A stretch of 64,000 nt of DNA from contig JBBQZQ010000011.1 of the NCBI GenBank assembly GCA_038207565.1, forward strand, positions 35,745-99,744, written 5' to 3'. Source of the DNA: JALZAI01 sp038207565. GTDB taxonomy: Bacteria > Actinomycetota > Actinomycetes > Mycobacteriales > Jatrophihabitantaceae. A program made the position numbers and the translations under genes. Shown in pieces: positions 33,646 to 41,504 of the stretch (its first letter is position 1; the number at the start of each line of letters is the position of its first letter). The notes below the pieces were generated by a model. It had not been told where the DNA came from, did no database searches, and saw nothing but the letters and a program-made list of their open reading frames with translations.

Positions 33646-34779
33646 TCAGTCATCGAGGGCGTCGAGGGCCTCGCGCGCAATCGCGAATGCTCGATTGGCC
33701 CGCGGCACGCCCGCGTAAACGGCGGTGTGTAGCAGCACCTCGCCGATCTCGTCCGGGGTGAGCCCGTTGCGTAATGCGCCGCGTACGTGCATCGCGATCT
33801 CGTGCTCGGCGCCGAGCGTGACCAGAGCCGTGAGGGTGATGATCGAACGCTCGCGCCGGTCGAGGCCCGGGCGCGTCCAAACGTCCCCCCACGCGTAGCG
33901 CGTGATGAAGTCCTGGAACGCGGCGGTGAATGGTGTTGTGCTCGCGACGGCTCGGTCGACGTGCAGGTCACCGAGGACCGCACGACGCGCGGCGAACCCG
34001 GCGTCGAGCGAAGCACCGCCGCGCACATGCTCGAGCAGCAACCGGGCCACCCGTCCCGACTGCTCGAAGGTCGGCACGTGGGCGGCGGGTTCCAGAACCT
34101 CCAGGCGCGCTCCGGGGACGGCATCGGTGATCAGTTGCAGGTGTTCGGGCGGCGTTGCGGGATCCTGCGCACCGGCAATGCACAACGTGGGTGCGCAGAT
34201 GCGGTTCAGATCGGCGCGCTGGTCCATCGCGGCGATCGCCTCGCAGCACTGAGCATAAGACTCCGGGTCCACACTGCGGACCATCTCGCTGAGCAACGTC
34301 TCGAGCTCGACGTCACGTTCGGCCATCTGGGGGGTGATCCAGCGGGCCACGACGGTCGCCGCGATCGCCTCCATGCCGCCGCTGCGCACCGTCGCGGCGC
34401 GGTCGAGCCACGACTGCGCCGGGCCCAGTTGCGCCGACGTACACAGCAGCGCGAGCCGACCGACGCGGTCGGGGCGGTGGATCGCCAGCCACATCGCGGT
34501 CATCCCGCCGAGCGACAACCCGGCCAGGTGGACGCGTTCCAGCGACAGATCGTCGAGCACCTGCAGCACGTCGGCACCAAGATCGGCGATCGAGCAGGGC
34601 GTTCCCGCCGGCGACGGCGCCGACCCGCCGTGCCCGCGCGCGTCGATGCGGATGACCCGGAACTGCTCGATCAGCGGCCCCAGCACCGGCGTCCACATCT
34701 CGGTCGTGCTGCCGACCGAGTTCAGCAGGACGAGCGCAGGCGCGTCGCGCTGCCCGTCCTCGCGCCACGACAGTGTCAT
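33646..34779 (-). CDS. pcaL: PcaL: fused 3-oxoadipate enol-lactonase / 4-carboxymuconolactone decarboxylase
   Basis: A 377-residue two-domain enzyme. Residues 1-250 are the alpha/beta-hydrolase enol-lactonase (PcaD), with the nucleophile in AGLSLGGMTA near 92 and His in AAHVPTFE near 232. Residues 255-377 are the carboxymuconolactone decarboxylase (PcaC), with RERSIITLTALVTLG and the HTAVYAGVPRANRAF end. It catalyses two consecutive steps to 3-oxoadipate. The fusion is typical of actinobacteria. It is the last gene of the pob-pca operon. Confidence 0.96.
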   Translation of the reverse strand: MTLSWREDGQRDAPALVLLNSVGSTTEMWTPVLGPLIEQFRVIRIDARGHGGSAPSPAGTPCSIADLGADVLQVLDDLSLERVHLAGLSLGGMTAMWLAIHRPDRVGRLALLCTSAQLGPAQSWLDRAATVRSGGMEAIAATVVARWITPQMAERDVELETLLSEMVRSVDPESYAQCCEAIAAMDQRADLNRICAPTLCIAGAQDPATPPEHLQLITDAVPGARLEVLEPAAHVPTFEQSGRVARLLLEHVRGGASLDAGFAARRAVLGDLHVDRAVASTTPFTAAFQDFITRYAWGDVWTRPGLDRRERSIITLTALVTLGAEHEIAMHVRGALRNGLTPDEIGEVLLHTAVYAGVPRANRAFAIAREALDALDD

Positions 34780-34816
34780 GGCGATCTCCGGTCGGGTGTC
34801 ATGGCGATCTCCGGTC
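34773..34816. repeat. 23-bp-period tandem duplication at pcaB/pcaL junction
   Basis: A 21-base sequence containing CAT and the ribosome site occurs twice (34773-34793 and 34796-34816). Read on the minus strand, both copies contain CGGAGATCGCCATGACA. The first ATGA overlaps the pcaB stop; the second is the real pcaL start. The duplication turned an overlapping stop/start into a 19-base gap while copying the ribosome site. Confidence 0.85.
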
Positions 34817-35953
34817 CAGGTAGCGATCGACGAGGTCTCCCGCGTGACCGAGGTTGTTGATGTCGAGGATGGTGTCGAGTGCGGCAAGATTGCGGGCCAT
34901 CGCGGCCTCGTCCACGGTGAGCCCCTCCAGAGACGTGCGCAGCCGCGACGCGGCGCCGCCGACGGCACGAAGCAACGAGACGAGCGGTACCCACTCGGCG
35001 TGCCAGGTACCGGCGCCGCGCTGCAGTTCCGGCGAAGCTGCGGTGAGCAGCGTCGCCACCAGCCCGGGCGCCTGCATCGCCCCGGCACGCGCAGTGATGG
35101 CTGCGATGGGGTTCTGCTTGTGGGCCATGGCCGACGAACCACCCGGCTGGGCCTCGGCGAGCTCGCCCACTTCGGACTGCGCGAGGAGCACGACATCGAG
35201 CGCAACCTTCCCCACTGCTGCTGCGGCCGTCGCCAGTGCTCCGGCGAGTTCGACGATCGGGGTGCGATCGGTGTGCCAGATGCCGTCGGGTACGGCGAGG
35301 TCCAGTTCGTCGGCGAGCGCGAGCTGTACGTCGAGACCCCGCGGGTGCAGCGGTGCCAGGGTGCCGGCCGCGCCGCCGAGCTGGACGGGGAGCGTCTCGC
35401 GCACCTCGGCCAGCCGTGCCCGCGCGCGGTCGAGACCGTTGCCCCAGACGGCGGCCAGCGCACCGAATGTGGTCGGCACCGCCTGCTGCAGCAATGTGCG
35501 TCCCGCCATCGGGGTGTCGCGGTACCTATGGGCGAGCCGCGCGATCGACGACGCGCAATCTCCGAGGTCGGCCAGGACGACACCGAGCGCCCGCGATGCC
35601 GTGAGCATCAGGGCGGTGTCGAGGATGTCCTGGCTGGTGGCGCCGAGATGCACCCCGGTCGCGGCCTCGGCGTCGACCCGGTCCTTGACGAGCCTGCGCA
35701 GTTCGGCGACCAGTGCGATGACGGGATTGCCGCCAGCCAGCGAGCGCCTGCCGAGCTCGGCGGGATCCATGCGGCGCACGTCGTCACAGGCACCGCTGAT
35801 CTCGAGCGCCGTGGCGAGCTCGATGAGCCCAGAGCGTGCGCAGGCACGCGCCAGCGCGGTCTCGACCTCGCAGAGCGCGTCCACCAGGGCTCGGTCGTCC
35901 GTTGCGGCGGCGACGGCCACCTGTCCGAAGATCGGATCGAAGATCTGGCTCAC
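34799..35953 (-). CDS. pcaB: 3-carboxy-cis,cis-muconate cycloisomerase
   Basis: A 384-residue member of the fumarase/aspartase superfamily. The signature GGSSAMAHKQNPIAA near residue 270 contains the mobile catalytic-loop residues. HLGATSQDILDTA near 120 and TLLQQAVPTTFG near 160 are further family blocks. It converts 3-carboxymuconate to 4-carboxymuconolactone. The start is GTG at 35953, 13 bases after the pcaG stop; no strong ribosome site is seen, so translation is probably coupled. Confidence 0.95.
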   Translation of the reverse strand: MSQIFDPIFGQVAVAAATDDRALVDALCEVETALARACARSGLIELATALEISGACDDVRRMDPAELGRRSLAGGNPVIALVAELRRLVKDRVDAEAATGVHLGATSQDILDTALMLTASRALGVVLADLGDCASSIARLAHRYRDTPMAGRTLLQQAVPTTFGALAAVWGNGLDRARARLAEVRETLPVQLGGAAGTLAPLHPRGLDVQLALADELDLAVPDGIWHTDRTPIVELAGALATAAAAVGKVALDVVLLAQSEVGELAEAQPGGSSAMAHKQNPIAAITARAGAMQAPGLVATLLTAASPELQRGAGTWHAEWVPLVSLLRAVGGAASRLRTSLEGLTVDEAAMARNLAALDTILDINNLGHAGDLVDRYLDRRSP

Positions 35954-35966
35954 GGGGAGAAGCGTG

Positions 35967-36530
35967 TCAGACCGTGAAGAACGGTGTCTCGCCCTCACCC
36001 TGCAGGCGAATGTCGAAGCGATACTTCCCTGGCCCGTCGGCCACCGCAGTGAGCAGCGTGCGATCCAGGAAAGGCAGTGATTCGAGCACCGGGTCACCGG
36101 CGTTGTCCTGGTCGGGCAAGTACAGCCGGGTCACGAGGTGCTTGAGCAACCCCCGGGCGAACACGGTGACGTCCAGATGCGGCGCTTGCCAGCCGTTGCC
36201 GTCGTCGGGAACGCGACCGGGTACGAGTGTGCGGAACCGGAACGTCCCGTCGACCTGCGTGCCGACGCGGGCGAAGTTGCGAAATCCCGGGTAGCTCGCC
36301 GCGCCCCGCGGATCGTGCGGGTGCGGGAATCTTCCGTCGGGATCGGCCTGCCAGATCTCCACCAGGCCATCGGGTACCGGGTCGCCGTTCCCGTCGGTCA
36401 TCGACCCGTGGATCACGATCGCGTCAGGTGCGCCGTCGGCCACCATGTCTGCGCCGTCGTCCCAGGGCAGGCCGATGGACAGGAACGGCCCGACCGTCTG
36501 CGACGGTGTCGTACCCAGGACGTCAGTCAT
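35967..36530 (-). CDS. pcaG: Protocatechuate 3,4-dioxygenase, alpha subunit
   Basis: A 187-residue intradiol dioxygenase subunit. It has the shared beta-sandwich segments (SQTVGPFLSIGLPW at the start, LVEIWQADPDGRFPHPHDP and APHLDVTVFARGL) but lacks the iron ligands, which sit in the beta subunit. The start overlaps the end of pcaH by eight bases, ensuring paired synthesis. The holoenzyme is an (alpha-beta)n complex cleaving protocatechuate between its hydroxyls. Confidence 0.95.
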   Translation of the reverse strand: MTDVLGTTPSQTVGPFLSIGLPWDDGADMVADGAPDAIVIHGSMTDGNGDPVPDGLVEIWQADPDGRFPHPHDPRGAASYPGFRNFARVGTQVDGTFRFRTLVPGRVPDDGNGWQAPHLDVTVFARGLLKHLVTRLYLPDQDNAGDPVLESLPFLDRTLLTAVADGPGKYRFDIRLQGEGETPFFTV

Positions 36531-37254
36531 CGTCTGGCTCGGTCTCGAACGGGGTCTGCCCCGTGCCGCGCAGCACGATGTCGAATTTGAAGCCGATCGC
36601 CCAGGTGTCGGTTGTCGCCTCGTGATCGTATTCGCACACCATGCGCCACCGCGCCTTCTCGTCCGGCACCGAGTTGAAAATGGGATCCTGGAAGAACAGG
36701 GGATCGTCGGGGAAGTACATCTGCGTGACGAGTCGCTGGGCAAACGCACGGCCGAACACCGAGAAGTGGATGTGTGCGGGCCGCCAGGCGTTGTGATGGT
36801 TCTTCCACGGGTACGCGCCGGGCTTGATCGTCGTGAACCGGTATTCGCCGTTGCCGTCAGTCGCAGTCCTGCCCAGCCCGTTGAAATGCGGGTCTAGCGG
36901 GGCGGGCCACTGGTCATTGACATGGCGATAGCGTCCACCGGCATTCGCCTGCCACATCTCGAGCAGCGTGTTGGGGACGGGCCGTGCGTCGGAGTCGAGG
37001 ACGTGCCCGTGCACGATGATCCGTTGCCCGACGGCCTCGCCGCCGCCGAAGTGGGTCACGTCCTCATCACCCGGCCGTACGCGGTCGTCGCCGAACACGG
37101 GTCCGGTGACTTCGGTGAGCCGCTGTGGCAGCAGGTGCAGCGGCCGGGTCGGGTGGCGCAGCGCGGAGCTGCGGTACGCGGGGGAGTCGTAGTCAGGATG
37201 GGTTCCCGGTGCGTCCTGGACGTAGTGGGGTAGGTGCAGCGTGGCCCGGGTCAT
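36523..37254 (-). CDS. pcaH: Protocatechuate 3,4-dioxygenase, beta subunit
   Basis: A 243-residue catalytic subunit. The four non-haem Fe(III) ligands are visible: Tyr in GRYRHVNDQW near residue 113, Tyr in GAYPWKNHHNAW near 150, and the two His of RPAHIHF near 162-164. It opens protocatechuate to 3-carboxy-cis,cis-muconate with O2. Its ATG follows the pcaF TGA after one base, and its end overlaps pcaG. Confidence 0.96.
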   Translation of the reverse strand: MTRATLHLPHYVQDAPGTHPDYDSPAYRSSALRHPTRPLHLLPQRLTEVTGPVFGDDRVRPGDEDVTHFGGGEAVGQRIIVHGHVLDSDARPVPNTLLEMWQANAGGRYRHVNDQWPAPLDPHFNGLGRTATDGNGEYRFTTIKPGAYPWKNHHNAWRPAHIHFSVFGRAFAQRLVTQMYFPDDPLFFQDPIFNSVPDEKARWRMVCEYDHEATTDTWAIGFKFDIVLRGTGQTPFETEPDDD

Positions 37255-37255
37255 C

Positions 37256-38437
37256 TCACCCACCTTCGAGGACGAGGGCGAGACCCTGACCGACGCCGAT
37301 GCAGATCGCGACCAGGCCGTAGCCGCCACCGCGTTCGTGCAATGCGCGGGCGAGGTGGCCCACGACGCGGGCGCCGGAGCAGCCGAGGGGGTGCCCGATC
37401 GCGATCGCCCCGCCGTGGACGTTGACGATCGACGGGTCGAGTTCCGCCCATTCGGCGAAGCAGGCCAGCGACTGGGCGGCGAAGGCCTCGTTGAGTTCGA
37501 CCATTGCGAGGTCGCCCCAGCCGATCCCGGCTCGACGTAGGGCCATCTCGGCGGCTGCCACCGGGCCCACCCCGAAGAACTGCGGTTCGACGCCGGCGAC
37601 TCCGCGGGACACGATGCGCGCGAGCGGTTCGCGTCCTGCGGTCCTCGCTCCGCCCGCGTCCCCGATCAGCAATGCGGCAGCACCGTCGTTGAGCGGGCTC
37701 GCGTTGCCGGCGGTGACCGTGCCGTCGCGACGGAACGACGGTGCGAGCTTGGCCAGCGCCTCGACGCTGCTGTCGCCGCGGATCGACTCGTCCCTTTCGA
37801 GGTCGACGCCCGGCACGGCGACGACCTCGTCGGCGTACACGCCGGCGTCCCAGGCGGCGGCAGCCTTGTGGTGGCTGGCGAGGGCGAACGCGTCCTGGGC
37901 CTCGCGGGAGATGCCGAACTTCTCGGCGAGCTGTTCGGTGGCCTCGCCGAGCGACACCGTCCAGTCACCGGGCATCGCCGGGTTGACCATGCGCCAGCCG
38001 AGCGTCGTCGAGTGGAGAGTCTCGGGTCCGGCGGGGTAGCCCTTCGCCGGCTTGAGCAGCACCCACGGCGCTCGGCTCATCGACTCGACGCCGCCCGCGA
38101 TCGCCAGGCTGTTGTCACCGACCGCGATCGCGCGGTTGGCGGAGATGACTGCTTCCATACCCGAACCGCACAGCCGGTTCAGTGTCACGCCCGGGACGGA
38201 GGTCGGCAGTCCCGCGAGCAGCACCGCCATCCGAGCGACGTCACGGTTGTCCTCGCCGGCGCCGTTTGCGTCGCCGAAGTAGACGTCCTCGATCTGCGCC
38301 GGGTCGAGATCCGGAGCACGCGCGACGAGCGACCTCACCACGTGCGCAGCGAGGTCGTCGGGACGCGTTCCTGCGAGCTTGCCGCCGTGGCGCCCGATCG
38401 GCGTGCGTAGTGCGTCCAATACGAACGTGTCGGTCAT
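37256..38437 (-). CDS. pcaF: 3-oxoadipyl-CoA thiolase
   Basis: A 393-residue thiolase. The acyl-accepting Cys is in NRLCGSGMEA near residue 90, His in GGAIAIGHPLGCSG near 350 and the second Cys in AICIGVGQG near 382. It splits 3-oxoadipyl-CoA into succinyl-CoA and acetyl-CoA, the last pathway step. The ATG overlaps the pcaJ stop (ATGA). Confidence 0.96.
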   Translation of the reverse strand: MTDTFVLDALRTPIGRHGGKLAGTRPDDLAAHVVRSLVARAPDLDPAQIEDVYFGDANGAGEDNRDVARMAVLLAGLPTSVPGVTLNRLCGSGMEAVISANRAIAVGDNSLAIAGGVESMSRAPWVLLKPAKGYPAGPETLHSTTLGWRMVNPAMPGDWTVSLGEATEQLAEKFGISREAQDAFALASHHKAAAAWDAGVYADEVVAVPGVDLERDESIRGDSSVEALAKLAPSFRRDGTVTAGNASPLNDGAAALLIGDAGGARTAGREPLARIVSRGVAGVEPQFFGVGPVAAAEMALRRAGIGWGDLAMVELNEAFAAQSLACFAEWAELDPSIVNVHGGAIAIGHPLGCSGARVVGHLARALHERGGGYGLVAICIGVGQGLALVLEGG

Positions 38438-39195
38438 CTGGCCTCCAGAGTCGCCTTGAGCTCGCGGAGCACACGCAGCTCCTCGTCTGTGGGTTCGTCG
38501 GTGATGTGCAGCTCGGGGGAGATCTGGAGGTCCCATCCGGTCGCGGCGTGGACGTCGTCGAGTGCGACGCCGCGGTGCAGCGCGACCAGGGTGAGCTCGC
38601 AAGTGTCCGGGTCGGGTTCCAGGATGCCGAGATCGGTGATGACGCGCTGCGGCCCCGCGCCGCGCAGGCCGAGCTTCTCGCGCGCGCCCTTGCCGTTGCC
38701 GAATCCGAACGACGTCACGAAGTCGACGCGGTCCACGAAGGAACGGGTCGACTGCCGCATCACGATGACGACCTCCTTGCACGATGCCGCGATCTCCGGC
38801 GCTCCGCCGGCACCGGGCAGGCGCACCTTCGGGTCGTCGTAGTCGGCGCCGATGACGGTGGTGTTGATGTTCGCGAACTTGTCCAGCTGGGCCCCGCCGA
38901 GGAAGCCGACGTCGACCCGACCGGCTTGCAGCCAGTAGTTGAACACCTCGGGAACGCTGATGACGGCGTCCGCAGTGTCGGCCAGGATTCCGTCGCCGAT
39001 GGACATCGGCAAGCGGTCAGGCTTGGCTCCGAGCGTGCCGGACTCGTAGATCAGGACGAGGTTCGGCGCGTGCGTGCGACGGGCGAGGTTGGCGGCGGTG
39101 GACGGCTGGCCGATGCCGACGAAGCAGATGTCACCGTCGCGCAACGCGCGCGCCGCCGCCACGATCATCATCTCGTCGCTGGTCACCTCAGCCAT
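38434..39195 (-). CDS. pcaJ: 3-oxoadipate CoA-transferase, beta subunit (CatJ/PcaJ type)
   Basis: A 253-residue subunit of a class I CoA-transferase. The segment NLVLIYESGTLG near residue 47 contains the Glu that becomes the CoA thioester in this family. FVGIGQPSTAANLA near 25 and FLGGAQLDKFANINTT near 98 are conserved. Together with the next-upstream subunit it transfers CoA from succinyl-CoA to 3-oxoadipate. Confidence 0.94.
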   Translation of the reverse strand: MAEVTSDEMMIVAAARALRDGDICFVGIGQPSTAANLARRTHAPNLVLIYESGTLGAKPDRLPMSIGDGILADTADAVISVPEVFNYWLQAGRVDVGFLGGAQLDKFANINTTVIGADYDDPKVRLPGAGGAPEIAASCKEVVIVMRQSTRSFVDRVDFVTSFGFGNGKGAREKLGLRGAGPQRVITDLGILEPDPDTCELTLVALHRGVALDDVHAATGWDLQISPELHITDEPTDEELRVLRELKATLEAR

Positions 39196-39286
39196 GTTGC
39201 CGTCCCTTCCCGATCAGGTTTCTGCTCGCCAGCCGCTCGGCGGACCGGTCACCCGGTGCGACGAGGTGATCCTTCGCGGCGCTCAT
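39188..39286 (-). CDS. Possible 32-residue coupling ORF between pcaI and pcaJ
   Basis: A frame MSAAKDHLVAPGDRSAERLA and onward starts in ATGA overlap with the pcaI stop and ends eight bases inside pcaJ. It fills exactly the only non-coding gap (87 bp) within the otherwise overlapping part of the operon. It may carry ribosomes from pcaI to pcaJ. Chance is the alternative; no family is recognised. Confidence 0.3.
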   Translation of the reverse strand: MSAAKDHLVAPGDRSAERLASRNLIGKGRQHG

Positions 39287-40092
39287 CCGGCCAGCACCTC
39301 GCTCTGCAGCCACGCTGTGAAGCTGTCGCGGTCGCGGCTGATCGCGTCCCACTCCCGGTAATAAAGGTTGTCGCGCTCGCTGTAACCCTGCGCGTAGGAC
39401 GGGTGTGATCCGCCGGGTACCTCGGCCACCGCCGTCACGGCGTAGGACGGCAGTACCACCGCGCCCGGCAGCGGCTCGAGCTCGTCGACGATCTCCTCGA
39501 CCGTCACGATCGAGCGGCGCGCGGCCAGCACGGCCTCCTTCTGGATGCCGACGATGCCCCACATTTGCACGTTGCCCGCACGATCGGCGTGCTGCGCGTG
39601 CACGACGGCCACGTCGAGGTCCAGTGCAGGTACCGCAGCGAGCTCCTCGCCCGTGAAGGGGCAGGTGATCGCCTTGATGGTGGAGGTGTGCTGGACCAGG
39701 TCCGTCCCCGTGTAGCCGCGCAGGATCGCGAACGGCAGGCCGGACGCGGTCGCCACGTACCGGTTGGCCATGCCCGCATGGCTGTGCTCCTCGATCTCGA
39801 GCGGCGTGGGCCAGCGGTTCTGGATCGCGTCGCGGAAGCGGTGCAGCGAGCCCACACCCGGGTTGCCACCCCAAGAGAAGATGAGCTTGGAGGCGCACCC
39901 CGCACCGATCATCTGGTCGTAGACGATGTCGGGCGTCATCCGCACCAGCGTCAGGCCGCGCCGCCCCTGCCGGATGATCTCCTGACCCGCCGCGACCGGG
40001 ATGAGGTGCGTGAATCCCTCCAGCGCAACGGTGTCGCCGTCGTGGACGAATTCGCCGACGGCATCGGCCAGCGACATGATGCGTGCTCTCAC
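39283..40092 (-). CDS. pcaI: 3-oxoadipate CoA-transferase, alpha subunit (CatI/PcaI type)
   Basis: A 269-residue subunit with the family start DAVGEFVHDGDTVALEGFTH and the conserved IFSWGGNPGVGSLHRFRD block near residue 90. The GTG start at 40092 overlaps the pobA stop (GTGA); an ATG five codons later (40077) is the alternative. It forms the CoA-transferase with PcaJ. Confidence 0.93.
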   Translation of the reverse strand: MRARIMSLADAVGEFVHDGDTVALEGFTHLIPVAAGQEIIRQGRRGLTLVRMTPDIVYDQMIGAGCASKLIFSWGGNPGVGSLHRFRDAIQNRWPTPLEIEEHSHAGMANRYVATASGLPFAILRGYTGTDLVQHTSTIKAITCPFTGEELAAVPALDLDVAVVHAQHADRAGNVQMWGIVGIQKEAVLAARRSIVTVEEIVDELEPLPGAVVLPSYAVTAVAEVPGGSHPSYAQGYSERDNLYYREWDAISRDRDSFTAWLQSEVLAG

Positions 40093-41261
40093 CTGTAGGA
40101 CCATCCTTGCGAGTACGGCAATCCGGTGTAGTTCTCGGCGAGCGACGTGGCCATCGCCCGCGACGTGGTGACGTAGTCGAGCTGCGCCTGGGCAAGCTTG
40201 GCACCGAACGCGTCGCCGTCCGGGTCGGTATGCAGCATCGTCGTCATCCACCACGAGAAATGTGTCGCCCGCCACACCCGCTGCAGCGCGGTCTCGGTGT
40301 AGCCATCGAGCAGGTCAGTGCGCGCGTCGAGGTAATAAGCGCCGAGAGCGCGCGACAACAACCGGACGTCGGCGATGGCGAGATTCATGCCCTTGGCGCC
40401 GGTCGGCGGGACGATGTGCGCGGCGTCGCCCGCCAGCAGCAGCCGCCCAGCCTGCATCGGCGTGGCCACGAAGCTGCGCATGGGCGTGACCCCCTTGTCC
40501 AGCAAGGGGCCCTCGGTCAGCGCGAACCCGTCGTCGGTGGCCAGCCGCGTGTGCAGTTCGGACCAGATGCGTTCGTCCGGCCAGTCCTCGAGGTTCTCGG
40601 CCGCGGGTACCTGCAGGTACATGCGCGTGATGGTGGGCGAGCGCATCGAGTGCAAGGCGAAACCGCTGTCGTGCCGGGCGTAGACCAGCTCCTGCGACGA
40701 CGGCGGCGCCTCGGCGAGGATGCCGAGCCAGGAGAACGGGTAGACCCGTTCGAAAACCTTCAGGTCGGGGACGAGCGAGCGACAGATGCCGTGGAACCCG
40801 TCTGCGCCGATCACCCAGTCTGCCTCGAGGTCGCCCGCGCTCGACGTGACGCGGGGCCGGTCGGTGTCGATGTCGTGCACCACGACGTCGGACGTGTCGA
40901 AACGCAGGTCGCCGCCGTCCTCGAGCCGGGCCGCAATGAGATCTTTCACGACCTCCTGCTGGCCGTACACGACGATCGATCGCCCGGTCAGGTCCACAAA
41001 GTCGATGCGGTGCCGGTGGCGCGCGAACCGCAGCTCGGTACCGCCGTGTCGCATGCCTTCGGTGTCCATGCGTTTGCCGACGCCTGCCTCGCGAAGCGTC
41101 TCGGCTGTGCCGTGCTCGAGGACACCGGCGCGGACACGGTGTTCGACGTAGTCGCGGTCGCGGCGCTCCAGGACCACGGACTCGATGCCCTGCAGGTGCA
41201 GCAGGCGCGACAGCAACAGACCCGCCGGGCCGGCCCCGACTATCGCGACCTGGGTACGCAC
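40089..41261 (-). CDS. pobA: 4-hydroxybenzoate 3-monooxygenase
   Basis: A 390-residue class A flavoprotein hydroxylase. The FAD-binding GAGPAGLLLSRLL lies at residues 9-21, the DG motif VIGADGFHGICR near 157 and the GD motif LLLAGDAAHIVPPTGAKGMN near 280. It hydroxylates 4-hydroxybenzoate to protocatechuate, feeding the pca genes that follow. The GTG start has GGAGG upstream. It is the first gene of the eight-gene operon, so the promoter lies in the divergent region 41262-41504. Confidence 0.95.
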   Translation of the reverse strand: MRTQVAIVGAGPAGLLLSRLLHLQGIESVVLERRDRDYVEHRVRAGVLEHGTAETLREAGVGKRMDTEGMRHGGTELRFARHRHRIDFVDLTGRSIVVYGQQEVVKDLIAARLEDGGDLRFDTSDVVVHDIDTDRPRVTSSAGDLEADWVIGADGFHGICRSLVPDLKVFERVYPFSWLGILAEAPPSSQELVYARHDSGFALHSMRSPTITRMYLQVPAAENLEDWPDERIWSELHTRLATDDGFALTEGPLLDKGVTPMRSFVATPMQAGRLLLAGDAAHIVPPTGAKGMNLAIADVRLLSRALGAYYLDARTDLLDGYTETALQRVWRATHFSWWMTTMLHTDPDGDAFGAKLAQAQLDYVTTSRAMATSLAENYTGLPYSQGWSYR

Positions 41262-41504
41262 CGGTCCTCCTCGCCTTCGGCTGTCCTGCCAGGTGTCCCT
41301 TAGCGTCCTGTGCCCAGCGATCGCCTGTGCGTGTGCCGGTGCCTGTGCTGTCCGCCGGACCGGGCAGACACATCGGTGGGCACAGAGCTGCCTCCGCAGG
41401 CATATCATGCCGTCTGCGCAATTCTGCGCCAGATGTGGGTGCCGGCCCAGCGACCTGATCAGGCAGGCTGGGGGTTCACGTCCGACCAGCGAAGGACCCT
41501 CATC
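41262..41504. promoter_or_regulatory. Divergent promoter region of the pob-pca operon
   Basis: 243 bases between pobA and the CNNM gene. It contains repeated TGTGC/CCTGTG elements (about 41308-41350), which may be regulator contacts. No PobR or PcaR-type regulator gene is in the window, so control must come from elsewhere. No defined operator can be assigned. Confidence 0.4.
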
